Below, piece by piece: positions 32,489-38,402 of a stretch of 38,402 nucleotides of DNA; the stretch's first letter is position 1; every line of letters begins with the position of its first letter. Under the pieces are notes generated by a model. The model did not search any database. It saw only the letters and a program-made list of their open reading frames with translations, and was not told the origin of the DNA. This stretch comes from Bacteroidales bacterium (GTDB lineage Bacteria > Bacteroidota > Bacteroidia > Bacteroidales > JAEINX01), in the NCBI GenBank assembly GCA_016342645.1, contig JAEINX010000032.1, forward strand, positions 1 to 38,402, read 5' to 3'. A program made the translations under genes and the position numbers.

Positions 32489-34610
32489 TAATAACTTTTT
32501 TATTAATGATTCCTTTCTCATTTCTTAGGCTAATAATATACATGCCTTTAGCAAAGTTTGAGACATCAATATTTTTAGTAAAACTACCGTTAAATAATTC
32601 TGTATTTTCTTTATAAACAATCTTTCCGAGCTTATCACTGATTTTTATTAAAAACGTCTGATTTTCTTCAGAATTAAATTTAAGAATTAAAATATTGTTC
32701 GCCGGATTCGGATAAATTTCAAAGTTATTTACTGTCTCAATATTTTCATCATCAATACCCACAAAATCAATTTGGTAATTAGCTTCCCATCCGGGAGCTG
32801 TTACTGTTTGATTAGTTGAAAAAAGAATAAACATGCTACCGCTTTCGGAGGTTACTGCCGGAGGTAGGTCATCCGCAGAATAAACGCCGCTATAATCAGC
32901 TAATAGCTCCTGAGATTCATAATCATATATTCTAAGCCTGTCCATGCCTTCTTCAGTATTAAAAGCTGAAAAGAATAAAGTCAAAGTATTAGCATCTTCC
33001 GGAGTTATTGCCCACTTACAAACTGAATTATTAAGATAATTTTTATTGCCGCTTTTATCAGAAATTTCCCCCGATGGTTCGGTAATTATTTTAAAGCTTT
33101 CGCAAAAATCAGGTAAATTTGAAGAATATGAAATCATCCATCCGTTTGATGTATTACTCACATCTGAGCTAAATTTGATTAAAACTACATTGGAAGTAGA
33201 AGTAATTGTCTCGGGTATTTCATTTCCCGTAAAACTACCTAAAATCGCAGTAGATGGTTCACTCCCATCATAAATAGTAAGTAAATCATTTTCCTCTAAA
33301 TCAAACCTATCAAACGAAATTGTAATGCTTTGTACTGAGTCTTGTCCGGTTTGAGGTGTTAACAACCAACTACAATCCATATCATTTTCATAATTGGCAA
33401 CAGGCCCGCTTCCATCCTCAATTGTTCCGTGCCATGAAGTAATATTTTTTTGGCCGGAAGGTGAATATGGGTAATTGCTTCCTGGGAAAATATTACCAAC
33501 AACCGATTGCCATGAGGAATATCCGCCAACATCAGTAACTGCATAATATCCGTCGCTGTTTCCGCTCCATCCGAAATTATAATGAAAAAAATCATCCTGA
33601 TAGCCATCGCAAACAAAAGCATGACAACCATCATTATCGCAACCTGAGTTGTAAAGAGGGTGAAATAAGTCTATATTGCTTTTCAATAATGCTCTCCATG
33701 AAGAATTTGTATAATCTCCTTTACTGTAAATATCAATTGATTGATCGTATCCAAAATAATCTTCCATTGCATCCGGAACATCATGACTGCTTGCTCCCGA
33801 GCCTCCGGCTCCATAGTTCATTTCAACCGCAACTCCGCAATGATATTGTAATTCGGCAATCGGATCTATTAATGTTACCCGAATAGAATTTTCCATAGCA
33901 TCCCATTGATAAAATGTTTCACCAAAATTTGCAGTTTGCGAACCATAACCACCACAATAATAAGTATGTTGACCGGTTCCCTGCAAAGGATATCTCCAAT
34001 AAAACATGATTTGTGCCATTGCCGTAGCAACACAACCCGCATAAACATGATCGCCCGAACCCTCAGGATCAAACGGACACCACGCATTATACGGATAGCT
34101 TTGGTTCCATGTACAGGTCAGTAAAGGTTCAATTTCATCATAACGAGGCGATAAAGTGTTATTACTAAAATCATCAGCAAGATAATAATTCCATAAAGAT
34201 TTTATGTCTTTTTCAGCATCAATTCCATTTTCTCTGATATAATTGATCTGGTCGGCATACTGATTCATAAGACCCGAAAAAGATTCAGGCTGATTGGCCT
34301 CAGAATAAAATCCATTAATAGAATAGCCAATAATTGGAGTATATCCGTCTTCTGCCGAAACAATTACAAATCCTTTTGGCTCAAAAGTAAAAATATAATA
34401 TACAGGAGAATTATTTGATTTCCTTTCAAGGGTTTCATTAATTATTAAATCCTCATACTCTATCGGACTATCATAATTATTTGCTTTTTCATAAAAACAA
34501 TTCAACGCAATTTTTCTTGCTTCGTTTTTAGTAACCTCATCTGCATTTATAGTATTTATTCCTATGAAAAGGGCTATAACTACCAGAAAAAAACTTTTTT
34601 GAATACTCAT
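32481..34610 (-). CDS. Secreted C10-family cysteine peptidase with CUB-like repeats and T9SS sorting domain
   Basis: 709 residues. Signal peptide about 1-23 (FFLVVIALFIGINTINA). Propeptide of the Spi/streptopain type to about 150 (VYYIFTFEPKGFVIVSAEDGYTPIIGYS). The peptidase has catalytic C193 in YAGCVATAMAQIMFYWRYP and H330 in DGCHAFVCDGYQDD, followed by FHYNFGWSG. Two CUB-like domains follow (about 385-500 and 505-620), with paired cysteines and LTIYDG/LRIYDY motifs. The last 80 residues (IYPNPANNILILKF to KKVIIN) are a type A type IX secretion signal. It is an extracellular or surface-bound protease, probably for protein feeding or processing. It is single, on the minus strand, with no operon partner. 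Confidence 0.93.
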   Translation of the reverse strand: MSIQKSFFLVVIALFIGINTINADEVTKNEARKIALNCFYEKANNYDSPIEYEDLIINETLERKSNNSPVYYIFTFEPKGFVIVSAEDGYTPIIGYSINGFYSEANQPESFSGLMNQYADQINYIRENGIDAEKDIKSLWNYYLADDFSNNTLSPRYDEIEPLLTCTWNQSYPYNAWCPFDPEGSGDHVYAGCVATAMAQIMFYWRYPLQGTGQHTYYCGGYGSQTANFGETFYQWDAMENSIRVTLIDPIAELQYHCGVAVEMNYGAGGSGASSHDVPDAMEDYFGYDQSIDIYSKGDYTNSSWRALLKSNIDLFHPLYNSGCDNDGCHAFVCDGYQDDFFHYNFGWSGNSDGYYAVTDVGGYSSWQSVVGNIFPGSNYPYSPSGQKNITSWHGTIEDGSGPVANYENDMDCSWLLTPQTGQDSVQSITISFDRFDLEENDLLTIYDGSEPSTAILGSFTGNEIPETITSTSNVVLIKFSSDVSNTSNGWMISYSSNLPDFCESFKIITEPSGEISDKSGNKNYLNNSVCKWAITPEDANTLTLFFSAFNTEEGMDRLRIYDYESQELLADYSGVYSADDLPPAVTSESGSMFILFSTNQTVTAPGWEANYQIDFVGIDDENIETVNNFEIYPNPANNILILKFNSEENQTFLIKISDKLGKIVYKENTELFNGSFTKNIDVSNFAKGMYIISLRNEKGIINKKVIIN

Positions 34611-34759
34611 GTTTTAAATTTTTAATTATATAGTTTAATCTTCAATGATAATATAGACAAGTGGCTGTAAAAATAGTTGCTTAATATATTAAAATTTCTT
34701 TCAAATGTCAAATATTAACTCGCTAACCGATGAATTCTCTTTCTTTATCCTTTTTAGTT

Positions 34760-37700
34760 TTACGTTAGGACATCTTCATTTATTTTATCATAAACCCTTT
34801 TCATCATTAACTCTTTTACCAAACTTCCAAATGATTTATTTTCAATTATTTTATCAAATATGTCTTGATTTTGGTCCATTCTTTCGATTATTTTATTCAA
34901 GAACATATCTTCAAAAGCATATTTAAAAGTATCTATTTTATTAGCTTTTGCTTGTGTTTGTAATTTATCGTCTTGAATTAATTCAGTTTCTATTTGTTCA
35001 AAGAATAGTTTATCCGCTTCTTCAAATTCAGTTCCGAATCTATCGTTTAGAACTTCAATTATTTCAGACAACTTTGCTTTTTCTTCTTTTGCTCTTTTTA
35101 TTCCTGCTTCGCTTAATCCGTCTAATTCACCATCTTCGCCTTTTAATAAGTCTATTGAGCCTTCTTTTATTTTTTGCAATCGGTAATATTCCATTGCAAT
35201 TTCATCTGTGAGTTGTAAACTATCTGATAACTCTCTTTTTGGAAGTTTTGTTTGTAGCAATTTCGCGTAAGCATAAAACTTTTCAAAATCAGGTTCTGTA
35301 AAAGGCATTATTTGAGCAAGAAAAGCGTAAAGGTTAGTCCAGGTTCGCAAGCTCTTTTTAAACTCATCTTTTTCATCTTCAGTTTCTATTGCTTTAAATC
35401 TGTCAATTGCAGGGTCAATATATGAATATAATTTTGCTTGTTGAGACGCATGGCCGTGCGTCTGTACTGAGCGAAAATAAATATTCGCAAAAGCATCAAT
35501 TTCCGATTGCCAAAATATTTGTTTTTCGTCCAATTTTCCTTTTAAGTCAAAAAGATGATTTATTTCCGGTTCTTCGGCAACCATTGTTTTTTCATAATAA
35601 GGTTGGAATGAATTAAAAATTGTTTCTCTCTCATTCGCAAAATCCAGAACAAAAGTATCTTCTTTGCCCGGTGCTGTTCTGTTTAATCGTGAGAGGGTTT
35701 GAACTGCTTTAACTCCCGATAGTTTTTTGTCAACATACATTGTATGTAACATCGGTTGGTCAAAACCAGTTTGGTATTTGTCAGCTACAATTAAGATTCT
35801 GTATTCATTTTCATTGAAAACTTTTGGCAATTCTTTTTCGCCATAGCCCGTTAATTGAGGTTCGGAAACACCGTCCGGATAATTGTCATCAATTACACTT
35901 CCCGAAAAAGCCACTAAAATTTTTAATTCTTTTGTGTAAGAGTTTTCTTTTATGTATTGGTTAAAAGATTCAAAATATCTTTTAGCAAGTTTACGAGACG
36001 AAGTAACAAACATCGCTTTTGCTCTACCGCCAATCTTTTTGGCTATCACTTGTCTAAAATGCTCAATTACAATTTCTGTTTTTTGAGCCAAATTATGAGG
36101 ATGAAAATTTACAAAATGACCGATTGCCCTTGCTGCTTTCTTTTTATTTAATGCAGGGTCTTCTTCAATGGCTTTTGAGAGTTTAAAATATAATTCATAG
36201 TTTGTATAATTCTCTAATACATCAAGTATAAAATTTTCTTCGATTGCCTGACGCATCGAATATAAATGAAATGGTTGTGGTTTGCCGTCTTTGTCATTCT
36301 CTCCAAAAATCGCAAGGGTTTTATATTTTGGAGTTGCCGTAAATGCAAAAAACGAAATATTATTTTGTTGCCCCCTTGCTTCGGCTGATTTTTCAATTTG
36401 TTCTCTTATAAAATCTTCCGTATCGTAATCGTTATCTTCATATTGAGACGATTCATGAATCGTCTCTACAGATAAAACTTCTTTCATTTTTTTGTGGGCT
36501 TCTCCACCTTGCGAACTATGGGCTTCATCAATAATTACTGCATATTTTCGGTCTGGTAAATCACCGACTTTGTCAAGAACAAATGGAAACTTTTGTAATG
36601 TTGTTATGATGATATGCGAACCGGAATTTATTGCATACGCCAATTGAGTGCTGTCTTTATCAATTTTTTGAACTACACCGGTTTTATGTTCAAACTGATA
36701 AATAGTATTTTGTAATTGTTGGTCTAAAACCCTACGGTCGGTAACTACAATTACGCTATCAAAAACTCGTACATCTTGCATATTGTGCAAACTCGATAAA
36801 CGATAAGCCAACCAGGCTATTGAATTACTTTTCCCCGAACCTGCCGAATGCTGAACTAAATAATTTTTTCCTGCTCCTGTTTCTTTTGCATCGGCAGTCA
36901 TTTTTCTAACAACATCCAATTGATGATAACGAGGAAAAATCATTTTTTCCTTTTTATATTGTTGATACGCATGACCATGCGTCTTTACATCAATCTCTTC
37001 AATTTGCAAATGGATAAATCTCTGAATAATATCCAACCAACTATCTTTTACTAATATTTTATTCCACAAATATTCTGTTTTATAACCATTTGGATTTGGA
37101 GGATTTCCTTTTCCTTTGTCGAAACCTTTATTAAACGGTAACCAAAATGTTTTACTACCATCAATTTTTGTGGTCATAAAAACTTCTTCATCATCAACGG
37201 CAAAATGGACTAACGAACGCTTCTTAAAAGCAAATAGCAATTCTCTGTTATCTCTTGTAGTTGCATATTGCTTTTTTGCATTTTCGGTGCTTTGACCTGT
37301 AAAATGGTTTTTAAGTTCAATTGTGGCAATAGGAACACCATTTAATGAAATCACTAAATCAACAGAATTTGTATTGCCTTTTTTTGAAGAATAATAAACC
37401 TGCCTAATTACTTTTAATTTATTTTTATCGTAAAGCTCTTGTGTTTCTATGTTTAGACCTGATTCGGGTTTGAAAAATGCCAATTTAAAACGAACACCAT
37501 AATCAACAAAACCATTACGAATAACATCAAGACTGCCGCGCAAATCCATTTCTTTACAGATACGTTGAATAATACGATTATCTACATCATCACCGTGAAT
37601 TGCCAATATTTTCTTCCAGTTCTTTGGTTGACTTTCTTGTAAAAATTTTAATACTTCATATTTGAACAATCCCAATTCCGGACTGTAATCAGGTGCATTG

Positions 37701-37780
37701 CCCTGTGTGTATCCGCCGTTATCAATTAGCGATTGAATGATTGCTGTTTCAAAAGTGTTTTCGGATGTTATTCTATTCAT
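34760..37780 (-). CDS. hsdR: Type I restriction enzyme R subunit
   Basis: 1006 residues from ATG 37778-37780; the frame opens nine codons further up, inside the preceding gene. Nuclease domain: D141 in SVDLVISLNG and E155/K157 in IATIELKNH (PD-(D/E)XK). Translocase: SAGSGKS (312-318), VIIDEAH (415-421, DEAH), FAFTATPK, then later helicase motifs VADKYQTGFD and QTLSRLNR. The C-terminal helical domain binds the methylase core. It cuts DNA that lacks host methylation, with HsdM and HsdS; those genes are not in the window and probably lie beyond the right edge, upstream on this strand. Three 28-base palindromes sit in frame at residues 265, 438 and 772. The start overlaps the transposase stop by 8 bases. 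The coding frame is intact. Confidence 0.95.
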   Translation of the reverse strand: MNRITSENTFETAIIQSLIDNGGYTQGNAPDYSPELGLFKYEVLKFLQESQPKNWKKILAIHGDDVDNRIIQRICKEMDLRGSLDVIRNGFVDYGVRFKLAFFKPESGLNIETQELYDKNKLKVIRQVYYSSKKGNTNSVDLVISLNGVPIATIELKNHFTGQSTENAKKQYATTRDNRELLFAFKKRSLVHFAVDDEEVFMTTKIDGSKTFWLPFNKGFDKGKGNPPNPNGYKTEYLWNKILVKDSWLDIIQRFIHLQIEEIDVKTHGHAYQQYKKEKMIFPRYHQLDVVRKMTADAKETGAGKNYLVQHSAGSGKSNSIAWLAYRLSSLHNMQDVRVFDSVIVVTDRRVLDQQLQNTIYQFEHKTGVVQKIDKDSTQLAYAINSGSHIIITTLQKFPFVLDKVGDLPDRKYAVIIDEAHSSQGGEAHKKMKEVLSVETIHESSQYEDNDYDTEDFIREQIEKSAEARGQQNNISFFAFTATPKYKTLAIFGENDKDGKPQPFHLYSMRQAIEENFILDVLENYTNYELYFKLSKAIEEDPALNKKKAARAIGHFVNFHPHNLAQKTEIVIEHFRQVIAKKIGGRAKAMFVTSSRKLAKRYFESFNQYIKENSYTKELKILVAFSGSVIDDNYPDGVSEPQLTGYGEKELPKVFNENEYRILIVADKYQTGFDQPMLHTMYVDKKLSGVKAVQTLSRLNRTAPGKEDTFVLDFANERETIFNSFQPYYEKTMVAEEPEINHLFDLKGKLDEKQIFWQSEIDAFANIYFRSVQTHGHASQQAKLYSYIDPAIDRFKAIETEDEKDEFKKSLRTWTNLYAFLAQIMPFTEPDFEKFYAYAKLLQTKLPKRELSDSLQLTDEIAMEYYRLQKIKEGSIDLLKGEDGELDGLSEAGIKRAKEEKAKLSEIIEVLNDRFGTEFEEADKLFFEQIETELIQDDKLQTQAKANKIDTFKYAFEDMFLNKIIERMDQNQDIFDKIIENKSFGSLVKELMMKRVYDKINEDVLT
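35440..35467 (-). repeat. In-frame GAGACG-class palindrome in hsdR (residues from V772)
   Basis: The coding strand reads GTA CAG ACG CAC GGC CAT then GCG TCT CAA C, a palindrome over 35444-35463 with one G/T mispair. It encodes VQTHGHASQQ. The words and frame match the other three copies. Confidence 0.8.
36442..36469 (-). repeat. In-frame GAGACG-class palindrome in hsdR (residues from V438)
   Basis: The coding strand reads GTA GAG ACG ATT CAT GAA then TCG TCT CAA T. The 22 bases 36445-36466 form a perfect palindrome. It encodes VETIHESSQ and lies 17 residues after the DEAH box, before the FAFTATPK motif. Confidence 0.8.
36961..36988 (-). repeat. In-frame GAGACG-class palindrome in hsdR (residues from V265)
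   Basis: The coding strand reads GTA AAG ACG CAT GGT CAT then GCG TAT CAA C, an imperfect palindrome. It encodes VKTHGHAYQQ. It sits in the linker between the nuclease and translocase domains. Confidence 0.78.
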
Positions 37781-38342
37781 TGTAAAATTTATCTTTTTCC
37801 CAATCATTTGGATTGTTAATAATATATTTTGAAATTAGATTAAATGATTTTTCATTACGAATTATGTGGTCGTGAAAACGCGATTGCCATTCAAAATCGG
37901 CATGAATTTGTCTTGCGTTTTTTGTAACACCAATTTTAAAACCGCGGATAATTGATGCCAAATTTTTTGATTGTGGACCAAATTTGTTTTTTCGTGTTGA
38001 TTGCCGTTGTTGTAGAGACGCAAAATTTTGCGTCTCTACGGTTACATTATCAACACGACCATCATCAATTTTATCAATTACGATTATCCCGTGAATATGA
38101 TTTGGCATTACAACAAATGATTCCAATTTTACAAATGGAAAATGTTGCGGTATCTCTAACCAACATTTTTTTGCCATTTTGCCAATTTCGGATAATTTCA
38201 TTTCGCCATCCGCAATATCGCCAAAATAATGTTCCCTGTTATTTGTGCAAATTGTTACGAAATATGCCGCATTCCATCCATAATCCCAATTTTGCAATCG
38301 GGTAGATTGAATACGATATTTATTTCTGTATTTATTCGTCAT
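37773..38342 (-). CDS. REP-associated tyrosine transposase (RAYT, Y1/HUH family)
   Basis: 189 residues. Family motifs are YFVTICTNNREHYFGDI (about 27-43), the HUH pair H82/H84 in VVMPNHIHGIIVI, FGPQSKNLASIIRGFK, and RFHDHIIRN...YIINNPNDW, with Y173 as the likely catalytic tyrosine. RAYTs are single-copy host-tied relatives of IS200/IS605 transposases that spread short REP palindromes. A perfect 28-base palindrome lies inside the gene, encoding VETQNFASL from residue 102 in the linker after the HUH domain. The TAG stop overlaps the hsdR ATG by 8 bases. The upstream 60 bases hold no gene; the start ATG 38340-38342 follows a poly-A run. Confidence 0.9.
   Translation of the reverse strand: MTNKYRNKYRIQSTRLQNWDYGWNAAYFVTICTNNREHYFGDIADGEMKLSEIGKMAKKCWLEIPQHFPFVKLESFVVMPNHIHGIIVIDKIDDGRVDNVTVETQNFASLQQRQSTRKNKFGPQSKNLASIIRGFKIGVTKNARQIHADFEWQSRFHDHIIRNEKSFNLISKYIINNPNDWEKDKFYNE
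38012..38039 (-). repeat. Perfect GAGACG-class palindrome inside the RAYT gene
   Basis: 14-base arms (GTAGAGACGCAAAA and its complement), a perfect 28-base palindrome. The coding strand gives V-E-T-Q-N-F-A-S-L. Because the element is a palindrome, the opposite strand in the corresponding frame gives the same peptide. Confidence 0.88.
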
Positions 38343-38402
38343 TTTTTTTTTGTTGAGGCCTAAAGTTTTGCATATTTACTATAAGTCAGTTACTTTAACC
38401 TT

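Noticed and set aside
34705..35211. Leucine- and phenylalanine-rich open frames on the + strand within hsdR
   Set aside because: Antisense shadows of hsdR in AT-rich sequence; the minus-strand frame carries all HsdR motifs.
37952..38305. Open frame of 117 codons on the + strand opposite the RAYT gene
   Set aside because: It is an antisense shadow of the transposase. It shares the peptide VETQNFASL only because the palindrome reads the same on both strands.

Overview
The window looks like chromosome from an uncultured or little-studied member of the Bacteroidota. The grounds are: AT-rich DNA; few clear Shine-Dalgarno sites; repeated TAnnTTTG promoter elements ahead of genes; a secreted peptidase with a C-terminal type IX secretion sorting domain; ECF sigma/anti-sigma pairs; large FtsX-type permeases beside a sigma-54 activator; and palindromic REP-like repeats with a RAYT transposase. 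No rRNA, tRNA, CRISPR array or prophage was seen.

Left part (1-6300, + strand) looks like a defence or mobile region. It holds the end of a DUF262/DUF1524 (GmrSD-like) protein, a second DUF262 protein and a small DEDDh exonuclease, overlapping by 14 and 4 bases. A AAA+ ATPase with an Asn-Glu Walker B motif and a stand-alone DnaB-type ATPase core that lacks the usual arginine finger follow. A small secreted protein closes the run.

The next block (6580-14915) starts with a DUF493 gene. Two paralogous FtsX/MacB-type permeases (-) then diverge from a sigma-54 response regulator and its histidine kinase (+). This block sits between two imperfect direct repeats of about 231 bases, each carrying the 5' end and promoter of the DUF493 gene. 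The second copy is therefore a truncated gene start.

The middle (14945-28524) is mostly metabolic. It has a formyltransferase-like gene divergent from an aminotransferase, and a glycogen cluster (GH133-type debranching enzyme, GT4 glycogen synthase-like enzyme, GH57 amylase). The GH57 protein has a C-terminal extension that reads like a FliG C-terminal domain. A hypothetical gene, a MazF-type toxin-antitoxin pair, a FUSC-type membrane protein, acetate kinase without an adjacent pta, and a YebC/TACO1 protein follow.

The right part (28699-38402, all genes on the - strand) has an ECF sigma factor, an anti-sigma-like membrane protein and a GIN-domain/beta-barrel envelope protein. The sigma gene and the envelope gene share a GTAAC-N16/17-CGTC promoter, suggesting a small regulon. 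Next come a flavodoxin-family gene remnant, a secreted C10 cysteine peptidase, and a type I restriction subunit (hsdR) overlapped by a RAYT transposase. Four related 28-base palindromes lie inside these two coding sequences, three in hsdR and one in the transposase. All are read in the same frame and encode a recurring V-x-T... peptide. This is the most striking signal in the window.
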